Origin: Artocarpus heterophyllus
Taxonomy: Eukaryota; Streptophyta; Magnoliopsida; Rosales; Moraceae
Length of the DNA stretch: 64,000 nucleotides
Direction of reading: 5' to 3'
NCBI GenBank assembly: GCA_025403435.1
Contig: CM046341.1
Coordinates: 4,272,531-4,336,530, forward strand
The translations under genes and the position numbers were made by a program. The notes under the pieces are model-generated. The model did not search any database. It was not told where the DNA came from and saw only the letters and a list, made by a program, of their open reading frames with translations. Shown here piece after piece: positions 35,861-47,405 of the stretch (the stretch's first letter is position 1; every line of letters begins with the position of its first letter).

Positions 35861-37917
35861 GCCAAAATCCTTGAGAAAACATAAATTGTAAAATAGATTT
35901 AACTTTTCATAAAATGCGGAAGATCAAGATTCTTTAAAATGATAAAATAAAATATAAAACTATAGTTCAAGTATTCTTAAAACTTAACATAAAAATAATA
36001 TGTTCAAAATATAAAACTTGATTTAAAACATAAAATCATTCTTCTTGGCGTTCTTTCGGTTACAATTCATCGTGCTTTGTGCTCACACGCCTTCCTATGT
36101 CCTCCGCCTATTCCATGATTTTCTTACCCTTATCTGCAACATGACATAAACTTGATTAAGCTAATGTTAGTAAGTACATATAATTCTCACAATTTAAAAC
36201 ATTTCATAAACATCATCATCATCATCATATCATAGAAGTGCCTTAAGCACAATTTAATAGAAACATATCTTTCATTACATTGACCATATTAAAACTTATT
36301 TCATTTTATCTTAAGGGCCCAAGTGTTGCACCATGAACATCATTGTAGGCGCGCCGTCATGAGAAGAGAAGGGTAGCTAATCCCAAACTAAACATGACAT
36401 CATAACATATGATTTCATAATATTGGTGTGCAACACTTATTAGGTGATACATATATACATAATTTTTCATACTTTAAAACTTATCATCTTCATACATGCA
36501 TAACTTTAAATCATGATAATTTTTCATAAGAAATCCTTTAAGGAAAACAGCCATAAAATCATCATGAATATCATTGTAAACATATCATCAAACCTTGTAA
36601 AACGTGTCATGTTGCAGGTGAGATGTACTTACATTAAAGCTAGCTTACTTAACCTTAATATACTTTTGGTGACGACGCCGCGGTCTCGATATGCTCGTTT
36701 CTTTAAGTGTTCATGCCATTTATCTATTTAAAAATACAATAAAATTAATATTTATCATAAAACATCATTCATATATACATTCATCTCATATTACAAACAT
36801 AATTCATAATCATCATTGTGACAACATAAAATTATCATCACATATACATTCATCTCATATAAACATTATTCATAACATGCTTTCTTAAATATTATCATCA
36901 AAACATCTCATACATTACAAACATGAAAATCTTTTGAAAACGTTTTCTAATAATTTAAAATACATACATTTTAAAATTCATACAAACATCTTATTATCAT
37001 GTCTTTCAATATCATAAAATTATTTCATCATCAATCAAAATCCTTTAAACATATAAAACATTTCATAACATAAAATACATTCATCATACATTATACATGT
37101 ACATTCTTGACAACTTTCATGAAAAACATCATTCACTAACCCCTTGAATAAACATTACATTTTTCATGCATCAAAGTTAAACAGTAATATCTTACTGTGG
37201 GGGTAGAGGATAGAAAATTCATATTTTTCATAGAAATATCGAAATGACATGAAACTTGAAAAAACATCACATAATACATACATGAACATCATATTAAAAA
37301 CTTAAGACAAAATACAATACCTATAGAAAGATATTGCAGACGATTGAAGGAGGAGAATTCTTTTCAGAATTACCGAAAAAGTTCATACCTTGAAAATTTC
37401 TTCTCAAAATTCTTGAATTCAACCAACAAAATATAACCTTTTCTTTCAATATTCTTGTAGAGAAATTTTTTTTTTTGAGAGGAAAGAGGATGGAATTCAT
37501 AGAGAAGAGAAGAGAAAGAAAAAAAAAATTAGAAAACGTCTCAAAACTGAGAGAAAGAAGAGTGAGAAGAGGAGAGAAAAACTGAGAAAAAGAACGTTAA
37601 AATTTTTTTTTAACATAATGAGCATAACCGAAAATTCAATACCCTCCATTAAGTCAGAATTTTCTGACTAATTGACGGCAAATGGCGTGGAGGAAGGAAA
37701 GAAAAGAGGGAAAGTCAAAACTATTGTCTTACTTGCCATATTTTTACCCTCTAAAAATAGAAAAACATTTAAAATAATACAAATCAATGAGAAGTCAAAC
37801 CTTTAATTTCCTTAACTAACAAAAATTATTCCATTAATATGTCAATTAATCACCCAATTAACGTAATTATCTCAGCCATAAATTTGGAGAGATTTCTGCT
37901 GACTACTCGTCAGCTGT

Positions 37918-38027
37918 GTTTGGCCTGCCGATTTTCCCCTTCGGCCTACCGGTTCCACCAAGTTCGGCCTGCCGATGGTTTCCTTCAGCCTGTCGATCTT
38001 GGGCAAACTTTTTGGCCTGCCGAACTG
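37918..38027. repeat. Palindromic word cluster, right part of the solo LTR
   Basis: Five copies of the reverse word (TTTGGCCTGCCGA, TTCGGCCTACCGG, TTCGGCCTGCCGA, TTCAGCCTGTCGA, TTTGGCCTGCCGA) lie here. They are in the opposite orientation to the left cluster, so the two clusters could pair across the LTR transcript. Confidence 0.85.
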
Positions 38028-39817
38028 TCTTTAACTGCCATACATTAAAACATTCAATTCATCATTGCATCATAATTAAACATACATTAAAATAATCATG
38101 AACACTTGAGCACAACGATTCCATGCGGTCGTCACCTGTCATAAAACTTGACATAAAAATTAGTAACATTAAAATTATATATCATATCATCTAACATAAA
38201 TTATTATAAAAATTTCCTTAACGTCGTTATTAACTTAACGTGATCTGTTACATAAAAATAGGTGGGTGTTACACTAAATCTGATAAATGGATTGATGCCA
38301 TGAAAGATGAATTGAAACCCATGGAACAAAACAAAGTTTAGGGTCTCGTCGAATTGCCAGAAGGTTGTAAACGAATCGGGTGTAAATGGATCTTTAAGAC
38401 AAAACGCGACTTAAATGACAATATTGAACGATATAAAGCAAGACTTGTCGTCAAGGGTTATACTCAGAAGGATAGCATTGATTATGAAGAGACATTTTCT
38501 CCTGTCTCTAAGAAAGATTCATTAAGAATTATTACGGCATTAGTGGCTCAGTATGATTTAGAGTTACACCAAATAGATATGAAAACAACCTTTTTGAATG
38601 GAGATTTAGAGGAAGATGTCTATATGGATCAACTTGAAGGTTTTTCTATAGAAAGGAAAGGTCAACTGATGTGTAAGCTTAAGAAGTCAATATATGGACT
38701 TAAGCAGGCTTCTTGACAATGGTATATCAAGTTCAATACCATTATTACATCTTTTAGTTTTAGAGAAAACATTGTTAATCGTTGTATATTCCAAAAGATC
38801 AGTGGCAGAGGAAGTTCATATTTTTAGTTCTATATGTTGACGATATCTTACTTGCGGCTATTGATTTTAGTATAATGCATGAGACTAAAGATTCTCTCTC
38901 AGAGAATTTTGAAATGAAAGATATGGGAGAGGCATCTTATATGATTGGAATAGAAATATTTCGTGATAGATTACAGGGACTGTTAGGATTGTCTTAAAAC
39001 AACTGTATAGGAAAAATTCTAGAGTAATTCAACATGAGTAATTGTTCACCTAGAGTTGTTCCTATACAAAAAGGTGACAAATTTAGTCTTATTCAATGTA
39101 TGAGGAATGACATAAAATGCAAAGATATAGAATCAATTCCATATGCATCTGTTGTTGGAAGCTTGATGTACTTGCAAACCTGTACACGGTTGGACATCAG
39201 GTTTTGCTGTTGGAATGTTAAGCAGGTATCAAAGTAATCTTGGAATTGATCATTGGAAAGCTGCAAAGAAAGTTTTGAGGTACTCTTAAGGAACAAGGAA
39301 TTACATGCTCACATATTAAATATCTAACCATTTGGAGGTGATTGGCTACTCAGATTCAAATTTTTTCGGATGCCTTGACAGTAGAAAGTCCACGTTTGGT
39401 TATTTGTTTCTATTAGCTGAAGGAGCAGTGTCATGGAAAAGTGCTAAACAGACTGTCATTGCTTTATCCTCTATGGAAGCAGAATTTATGGCATGTTTTA
39501 AGGCCACAATCCATGCAGTATGGCTGTGGAGCTTTATCTCAAAACTCGGGGTTGTTGACACCATAACCAAGCCGTTGAGAATGTATTGTGATAATTCTAC
39601 AGCAGTACTTTTCTCCAAGAATGAAAAATACTCAAGAGGTGCCAAACATATGGAATTAAAGTATTTTGTAGTTAAGGAGGAGGTTTAGAAACAAAGAGTG
39701 TCTGTTGAACATATTAGAACTGATCTTATGGTAGCAGACCCTTTAATGAAAGGGTTGCAACCAAAATTATTTAAGGAACATGTTCTAAGGATGGGTCTTG
39801 GTTGTAATGATGTTTGA

Positions 39818-40174
39818 TGCTTGTAGTTAATGTGACACTTTGAGCTCTATTATATGTTTCTGACATATATTACGTATTTCGTTTTTCTTATGTTAGTGTA
39901 CACATGATGATGTTTAATTTAAACAGGAAATGTCATTATTTGACATTATCGTGGACCATTATGGAATTATGTTCATATATCTATTATGAATCATGTATGG
40001 TAAATTATAAGTGTTGTAGTATATGGAAGGAATTATTCTGCATAAATAGTACATGACCGCCATAACTCACACTTAACAATTTGTCATATCATGATATTAT
40101 TATGAATATTAAAATAGAGTGTTTATTATCATCTAGATACATTATAATTGACACGATAGCATTTTAATTGGTCA
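39818..40174 (+). other. Copia 3' untranslated internal region
   Basis: This is AT-rich non-coding sequence between the RNase H stop and the polypurine tract. It is part of the Copia element; no other feature is seen. Confidence 0.7.
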
Positions 40175-40184
40175 AGTGGGAGAA
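40175..40184 (+). other. Copia polypurine tract
   Basis: AAGTGGGAGAA immediately precedes the TGTTAGAAATG start of the LTR. This is a standard Copia plus-strand primer site. Confidence 0.85.
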
Positions 40185-42056
40185 TGTTAGAAATGAATCC
40201 CATTAATAGGATTTAACTACCATAAAGTGACCAAATAAATTGCTTGGCAGTTACTACTTGGTGGTAACTATTTGGTGGTTACTAAATGCATCATTAATGG
40301 ATAATAAGTATTAAAACTTGCATGAAATCCTGATCATTGATTGTGATAAAGTGGTTACTTGATGGACGTACCAAAATGAATGTGAATAGACATATAAGAG
40401 ATTGGTCCTTTCCCTCCCAAAAACACACACACGAAAATTTTCATCAAAATTCGTGAGATCAAGAGAGAGAGGGTAAGGGAGCGAAACTAATTTTTGAGAA
40501 AAAGAAGAATGGGTTCTTCATCTGCAAGTGCATGTAAGTCCTTCTGGGGGCGTTTAGCATGCAATAATCAATAGGAATCATATTCTTGGAAAAATAATAA
40601 TAGGCAATATGACTCCCAAAAAACCAAAATTATCATGTTTAGTTGTACAAAGGAATTTTCTATTGGATTCCTAAGAATAATATATTACTGTGTTTGGTTA
40701 TACACAGAAATCTTGTAAATTTGACAAAAATAATTTGAATATTATAAATAATATGAATATTAATGTTATAAATATGAATAATAAAATAAAATTATATATA
40801 ATTCAACATTAATATTACTATGAACATTAATGTTATTATTATCATTATTATTAATTAATTAATATTTTATATTAATATAATACTATATTTATAGTATATA
40901 AAAATATTAATTTATAATAATCGTAGAATTATTATTTAACAATATATTAATATTAAAATGTTGTATGTAATATATAATATATTGATATGAATATAAATAA
41001 TAATAAAAATATAATTCCTAATAATATATTATTATTTACATTAATATTAACATTAAATAAAAATATTGCAATAAAAAATATCAAACATATTTAGTTATAT
41101 TTTATATTTATAATTATTATAATAGTATTAATATAATTTAATATTTGTAATACTATGAATATTAATATTATATTATTATGTTTTTATTGTTATTGTTAAT
41201 GTTATTATTATCCTTATTATTAAATCATTATTTTTTTATATTAATGTAAGATCTATATCAATATTATATAACAATATTAATTTATAACAATAGTATGAAA
41301 TTATTTTTATTTTATTTTATTATTATAGTATTTACATATATTAGATACTAATTAATTAATAATATATATTACATTTAAATATTATGTATTTAATATATTA
41401 TATATTTTTTATTATTAATGTTATTATTATTCTTATTATTGAATTATTATTTTATATCGATGTAACTTATATATTTATATTGTATAAAAATATTAATTTA
41501 TAATTATTCTAAAATATTATATATAATATATATGTTATGGTAAATAATATATAATATATGGATATAAATATAAATAAAAATAAAAATATAATTTTTATAA
41601 TACATTTTTTATATAATATTAACATTAAATAATAATATTAAGTTCTGATAATATTATAAATATTTAATATTTTTATATTATATTATATTATTTATTTATT
41701 TATCATCATCATCAAGGAAAAAAGGTGAGATTTTTATGGTTTTGAGATTCTTAGAAATATGAATATCACCTTATTGGTGGGATTCATATTACCTCAAAAT
41801 ATGGTAAAGTGAATCCCATAGGATTGAATTTCCTAAGAATTCAAAAATCAGAATTCTTATACCAAACGTGAGAATCTTGCAGATTTCTATTTCCATCCTC
41901 AGAATTACTGCATACAAACGCCCCCACTATGAAAATATATTATGTATGTTCTCTCCTAATCGATATATATTATGAAAATCATCATGTTCAAGATCTTGCG
42001 TATTAAGGCTTATGATTAAATAATTGTTTGTTTTGGATAAGATGAAAAGTCTAACA
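40185..42056 (+). repeat. Copia 3' LTR, interrupted
   Basis: The LTR starts TGTTAGAAATG and ends AAGTCTAACA, giving perfect TGTTAG/CTAACA terminal inverted repeats. Without the inserted element at about 40547-41927 it is roughly 490 bp. No second copy is present in the window. Confidence 0.85.
40547..41927. mobile_element. AT-rich TIR element inside the Copia LTR
   Basis: The left end GGGGGCGTTTAGCATGCAAT and the reverse complement of the right end GGGGGCGTTTGTATGCAGTA are terminal inverted repeats. The ~1.4-kb interior is extremely AT-rich (many ATTATTAT and TAATATT words) and non-coding. Both ends keep sub-terminal TTCTTGG/CCTAAGAATTC-type words. I could not define a target duplication, so the superfamily remains open (a PIF/Harbinger-like or hAT-like MITE are candidates). 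Confidence 0.7.
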
Positions 42057-44900
42057 ATCTCCCCCAAATATATATATTAGCCACCAAAAGGATTAACCAG
42101 CAATTCCTTATCTGCATGTCCAACATTGCAATTTCAGTTAAAACAGTACTACTGTACAACGTCCCTTGAAAGTTAGGGAAGAAATATTTGTGTGTATATA
42201 TAGGACTGGTAGATGAACATATGTATTTAATTGCTAGTGGTTATTAGTCCTTATCTATCAATGTTAATCAGTCAAGTTTCACACGATATGAAAATTCATG
42301 ATCTTTTCCATGAATCCAACAGACATATATACGGATGGTTCATGTAATTAATTAGGCTTGGAAGACATAATAGTTAGTATTCTTTGACACGCATATTTAA
42401 TTAGTGCATATAATATGGTGTTAAATTTAAATGTGAATTTGACTAATACTTTAATATAATTTGTGTCGTTTCCAACTATGCTTTACATTAATTAAGCTGA
42501 CAAATTTAAAAATTTAGCCAGTTAAATCGTGTATTAAGAGGTTACTTACGATCACGTATTTATAACGTATTACATTCTTAACTTATGCCTTTTTTTTTTC
42601 TATTACAATTCTTCAAGACGAATTTTCAACATGGTTTTAAAGAAATAGAAAGCACATTAGTCTTCTCTAATTAAGGCCATCAAACATCTCTGTCTTCAAT
42701 CAATAATTAATCTAATAGGATATTTATCTTTTTATACGCTCTATTTTAAGTTAATTTAAAATCTATACTTTCGGTTTTAAATCTAGTCAAATGTACACCA
42801 TTAGATTAGATTTAACACATAAATTTGTATCTTATTTTAGTCAATAGTTTATTTTAACATTTAAAATGATCAAATTATCCTCAAGTAAGTTAAAGAAAAA
42901 TTAAAAAATTTAAAAAATAAAAAGAAAACAAAAATACAACAAAATACAAAACACCTTTTTTTGAGGGTATTATATACATTTGAAGTCGAAAACCTTTGCA
43001 TAAAGTTTTTTCAAATATTTAAAGTTCTCTTATTTTTCAATTTGAGAGAATTTTGAGCAATTGCTTAGACCAATTTTGAACATTGATTGAGAAAATGAAT
43101 AAATTTGTCTATTAAATCTGATATGAAAGTATAAATTCAATGAGATTAAAAATCGAAGATATAGTATTCGAATAAACCTAAAATACATTGTATAAAAAGG
43201 TAAATAACCCTAATCTAATTTACTTATTTTCATTAAAGTGTCGGCAGCTATAGGTAATCCAATATACTACTATGACAAAAAAAGCAGCTTTAAAATTGTG
43301 ATAACTCACTAAACTTGATTTGTTGTCAAGTATATTTGTAAGAGCCAAGATCAATACCCCTAAATTAATTTATATAATTTTCTGAGTTCAATATTCAAGG
43401 GTTCTAATTCTCTCTCTCTCTCCCTCCCTATCAATATATTTAATTATCTGATTATTTTGGTCAGCATGGCCAGAGTCTAACTTCAGTTTCGTACACGTTT
43501 CATCAAAACCCAACTCATGCTCAGATCAAATGCGAAACAAATATCACTTGTACGTATAAATATGCTGCATTGACAAAACTATGTTCCAATCATCTTCTCT
43601 GTGTGTGTATGTGTCATAGTGTATCTATATATGTATGTGTGGGGGAAAAGGATAATATTTATTTACTAAACCGATAACAACGACGAGGTTTTAATAATAA
43701 TAAAGCTAAAAATAGGGCACCGTTTGGCGTTGATGAATCTTCTGAATGAAGTGGAAAGTTGAGAATTGAAAGAAAGAACAGAAGTTTTAGAGTAAAGGAA
43801 GTAAAAACATGCAGAATGAACCCCTAGAGCACCACCAAAAAAAAAAAAATCCACCTAGTAACTTAAATACGTGGCATAACCTGATTGAACAATCGGGAAT
43901 CTTTTAAATGTGAATCAACGGTTAATAAGATGCGATTAAATCAAAGTTTTGGCACATTTAACTAGTTTGTTATTGTTTTGGGAGTTTTTGAAAATGTTTT
44001 TGTACGCTTTTTGATGTAAAAATTTTAAACACTTTCAGTATAATTCCTTAAAAATTCTTATTTTTTAAAACAAAACTATTTTCACTTATTTTGAAAAAAC
44101 TATCAAACGAGAATCTATAAATAGGAGTCAACGCGAGAAATAGGAGATATTTTTAATAATTTTCACATTGAGATTATTAGTTCCATCTCACGAAAGGCTT
44201 CAACATGAGAGATTGCAAAAAGGGCCAATTTTTCAAGATTCAATGAGGATTTAGAATTCGAAATTAAGTGAATAGTAGTTGTTATGTATATTTGATCTCA
44301 TTAATCCATACCTTTTTTTTTTCTAACATAGAATTGCGTTTTTTTTTTGAAAGGGAACATAGAATTGTGTTACAGTGAACCAAAAGGAATTTAATTAGTT
44401 GGTTTTAATTAATTTTTTAGTTAAAAACAATATAAAGCTCTCATATGCTACAATAACAGCAAAAAAGTTGTTACAATTTAAAGGTCTCATATGTTATAGT
44501 ATTTACAATTATAACTAATGATTCTAATTAACATATTAAACACCCCTATTATATTGCAAATTTATTACTTTAGTAATAAGTTTTATACGGGATCAAGTAG
44601 TTTATCCATTATGGATAACAACGTTGTATCACTTGTATACGTGTACTCTTCTTTTTGGTTCAAGTACACACTTTTTTAAAGGGCTAATTATTAACATGTC
44701 ACACCTTTGGTTCTTAACTTCATATGTTTTTCGTGTGTGTTATGATGTCAAATACTATTTTATATAGCAAAATTGAGTTGATTTCCAAAGCTTGGATTAG
44801 AAACGAAGCCCACCCCCACCAAGTAGCTCCATTCCAAAAGCAAAAGCAAAAACCCATCATCATCGATTCATCACCAACATCTTAGTTGCAAGCAAAACTC
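42057..44900. other. Intergenic region
   Basis: No gene is supported. It is AT-rich throughout. 44395-44560 carries a degraded MITE-like patch (CTCATATGCTACAATAAC) of the word family shared with other places here. A 62-codon minus-strand frame at 43666-43854 is a chance frame. From about 44790 it becomes the promoter of the DMP gene. Confidence 0.6.
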
Positions 44901-44916
44901 TCTCTTTCTCCCCCTC

Positions 44917-44924
44917 TATAAATA
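44917..44924 (+). promoter_or_regulatory. TATA box of the DMP gene
   Basis: TATAAATA lies about 120 bases before the ATG, after a CT-rich stretch, at the usual distance for a leader of about 90 bases. Confidence 0.7.
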
Positions 44925-45039
44925 CAACATGACTTCATCCCCAAAAATCACATTAAAATAGAAAAAAAAAAAAAAAAACACACACACACATAGACACTTT
45001 CTTCTCCAACTTCAAAAACACATTTTTTTTTAAGTACAA

Positions 45040-45609
45040 ATGGGTGTCTCCACATCATCCACCCAAACCCAAACCACGTCGTCAAAAGCTACAGACAAGA
45101 CCTTCACCGGTCTCGGTAACCTCATAAAGCTCCTCCCGACCGGGACCGTCTTCGTCTTCCAGTTCCTCAACCCAGTCCTCACCAACAGTGGCTCATGCAC
45201 CGTGCTGAACAAAACCCTAGACTCCATTCTCATCGCCCTCTGCGGCATCTCCTGTTGCTTCGCCTCCTTCACCGATAGCTACACCGATGCCGACGGTAGA
45301 ACCCATTATGGCATTGTCACCAAGACCGGCCTCTGGCCTTCCTCTAGCTCCGAGGACTTGTCCAAGTACAAGCTCCGGTTCGGAGACTTTGTCCACGCTT
45401 TCTTCGCCCTCATTGTCTTCGCCGTCTTGTCGCTCTTGGACTCCAACACCGTGAGGTGTTTCTATCCGGGCTTCGAATCGGAGCAGAAGACTCTTCTCCA
45501 GGTTTTGCCTCCGGTGCTCGGCGCAATTTCAGGTTCTGTTTTCATGTTGTTTCCGAATACCCGCCATGGTATTGGTTATCCTTCCAGTGACGATAAAAGT
45601 TCTAGCTAG
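45040..45609 (+). CDS. DMP: DUF679 membrane protein (DMP family)
   Basis: An intact single-exon frame of 189 residues. The DUF679 domain covers about residues 20-182. Four hydrophobic segments are visible at about 31-47, 61-79, 116-133 and 154-171, with the hydrophilic N- and C-termini presumably on the same side. Family hallmarks include [15 protein letters not shown], a [10 protein letters not shown] loop with [10 protein letters not shown], and the terminal [14 protein letters not shown] proteins are plant endomembrane/vacuolar proteins linked to membrane remodelling, senescence and, for the DMP8/9 branch, gamete fusion (established for the family). This copy looks like the DMP1-7 type rather than DMP8/9 (inference from the [12 protein letters not shown] segment). 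The start is the first ATG after the leader; length matches the family. A TATA box lies at 44917. Confidence 0.93.
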   Translation: MGVSTSSTQTQTTSSKATDKTFTGLGNLIKLLPTGTVFVFQFLNPVLTNSGSCTVLNKTLDSILIALCGISCCFASFTDSYTDADGRTHYGIVTKTGLWPSSSSEDLSKYKLRFGDFVHAFFALIVFAVLSLLDSNTVRCFYPGFESEQKTLLQVLPPVLGAISGSVFMLFPNTRHGIGYPSSDDKSSS

Positions 45610-46674
45610 TAATATTTCATGGGAAAGTCTTTTGTTGATGTGTTTTGATATTTATGGTTGTTTTATGGTGCGGTTTGGAAAAGCTTGTAGTTTTTTGATG
45701 TTGTAGATCGATGTTTTTTGCTTTAAAGTTTGTGTGGATTTCAAAATATATGTAATTCAATTTGTGTCGTTTGCTTCCACAAAGAGGAAGTTTTAATTTA
45801 TATCTCGTTCTTAAGATGTTGTTATTTAACTATAAATTTATTCTTATATAGATAGCAAGGAATTTAAGGAACCCAAAAAAAAAAAAAGGCTTCCAATATC
45901 TTTAATTTGTTGAATCTTTGGTTTCATTTGGATAAATATGTAGGATTACATATCACTATTTGGTTTTGTGCTTGTGGTTTCCATTACTTATTACTGTGTT
46001 TAGCCCAAAAAGTTCAAAAATGTATGGTTGACTATTTGGTGATTATTGCTGAATGAAGAGATTATTCTACAAAAGTGATTCTATTAGTTGTTAGCTAGCT
46101 TTTTTTTTTTTTTTTGGGGTGAAATAAAATTTTTCTAAATCGTTTTTTAAAACTTCTTGTTGTTCAACTGAAAATGACACGTTGTTTTTCTTTTAAAAAT
46201 TCGTTCCTTAAAAGTAAATTTCGTGGTTCCGCATTTAAAATTTTGTTGTCGTTTTCATGAAGACGAATCTTTTCTTTTTAGAAAATTGCTATATGAGAGA
46301 AGATGCTATTTTGAACTTCAATAAAATAATTTTCGATATTATTTCGTTTAAAGGTTTGCTTTTGTGTGTGAGTTCGTGTATTAAACGACGTATTGTTTGT
46401 TTTATACAAGTCATCAGTCTATATCATGTCATGTTACTTTCTAAAATCTTGTCGTTTGCCAAACATGGGGACCTCGTTTGACTTCATTTTTTTCTGTCGT
46501 TTTCCATGACACGACGTGCCGTTTTTTATTTAGTGTAAACGACATATCGTGATCCTAGAGGTTTTTTTTTTAGAAGTTTTAAAACGTGTTGTTTTTATTT
46601 ACGGTAAACGACATCTCGTGATCCGAGAGTTTTTAATAAGTTTGAGGAGGAAAATTTATGCATGTTAAAAAGGT
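45610..46674. other. DMP 3' flank with a TGTCGTTT-rich patch
   Basis: 45610-45800 is probably 3' UTR. 46140-46625 is rich in CGTTTT, TGTCGTTT and AAACGACAT words, including two similar blocks reading GTAAACGACATATCGTGATCC and GTAAACGACATCTCGTGATCC (about 46536 and 46604). A 74-codon frame at 46257-46481 is not recognised as a gene. Confidence 0.55.
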
Positions 46675-46682
46675 GGAAGAAG

Positions 46683-47397
46683 TAGAGATGTGAAATGGGC
46701 CGGCCCGACTCATTTAATTTAAGTTCAAGCGTGTCTCGTGTCATGTTTGAGCTAGTCTATTTATTTATTTATCGTGCTAGGCCTGACCCATTTAATTTTT
46801 GTAGAATCAAGCCCAGCCTATGGCCTATTTACTAATGGGTCGGGCTCGTGTTTGTATCTGTGTTTATACTTTTAGCTCTTAATGTGTCTTTATCATGCAT
46901 AATGGTTATATAAAAACAAACAAACAGCAAAAGGAAAACACTAAATCTTAACAAAAGAGACTGTGTTATTGATAAAAAATTCCCTCATTAAAAATTTTAC
47001 TAAGGAAAATTCATTGGGATAAAATCTTGATAAAAAAAGTGTAATTAAAAAATACATAATTAAATAAAAGAGTAAACTCAATTTATAGTGCTTCCACCTT
47101 ATTCTTCACTCATACATGTGTTTCTAAATTTATTGATTAAATTAAAAACATAGGCATGAGTGAAGAAATTTAGAAATTTAGAACTTCTTTATAAAAAAAT
47201 ATTTACAAAAATATAAAATATATTAGTAAAATTAATTTTAAATTTTATGTTCTAATTGTACCAGGCTCTTGCCATGCGGGGCCTTTAACATACTTGCACC
47301 CAAAAGTTATATGAAGCCCAACTTATTTAATAAGCGGGATAGATTATACCCATTTGATAATTGTGTCAGTATCGTGCCTACTTTTTTTACATCTCTA
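46683..47397. mobile_element. hAT-like MITE
   Basis: The left end TAGAGATGTGAAA pairs with the reverse complement of the right end, TAGAGATGTAAAA. The flanks are GGAAGAAG (46675-46682) and TGAAGAAG (47398-47405), identical at 7 of 8 bases, as expected of an old hAT duplication. Sub-terminal GGGCCGGCCCGACTC / GGGTCGGGCTCGTG words resemble those of other plant hAT MITEs. 715 bp without coding capacity. Confidence 0.8.
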
Positions 47398-47405
47398 TGA
47401 AGAAG

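Larger units (their letters stand above)
35394..38273 (-). mobile_element. Ty3-type solo LTR inside Copia pol
   Basis: The ends TGTAACCCC and GGGTGTTACA are flanked by the perfect 5-bp duplication CTAAA (35389-35393 and 38274-38278). The 2880-bp sequence has no internal region. Read on the minus strand it starts TGTAACACCCACCTATTTTT, like the LTR starts of elements A and B, and has a CT-rich leader (37460-37600) at a similar place, so minus orientation is inferred. It carries GGCAGGCC-type word clusters near both ends in opposite orientations. It is younger than the Copia element it interrupts. Confidence 0.9.
33590..39817 (+). pseudogene. Copia gag-pol remnant, disrupted and split
   Basis: A CCHC knuckle (C at 33602, motif CHFCRKPSHYQKDC) is followed at once by a stop. 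The protease motif WLDSGAT has its aspartate at 33743. A GAG-pre-integrase HKSLGH motif lies near 34170. The integrase core (IHTDI, FIDDFSHYGYV, KVIRSDRGGEY, NGVVERHN) spans 34340-34700. A frameshift near 34920 precedes the GYFIVHPEKSK region. The frame then reaches TAA near 35373 and the solo LTR. Coding resumes at 38279 in register with 35388 once the solo LTR and one CTAAA copy are removed. RT has FLNGDLEEDVYM and YVDD (38833-38844). RNase H motifs (GYSDSNFFG, SSMEAEF) follow at 39330-39490, and the frame ends at 39817. Stops at 33644, 33797, 34232, 38339, 38714, 38995 and 39686 show it is dead. Confidence 0.92.
33557..42056 (+). mobile_element. 5'-truncated Copia retrotransposon with nested insertions
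   Basis: It contains the end of gag, protease, integrase, reverse transcriptase and RNase H in Copia order (integrase before RT), then a polypurine tract and a 3' LTR (40185-42056, TGTTAG...CTAACA). No 5' LTR or gag start is present in the window. Two later insertions split it: a Ty3-type solo LTR at 35394-38273 and an AT-rich TIR element in the 3' LTR. The lineage within Copia was not assigned. Confidence 0.9.
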
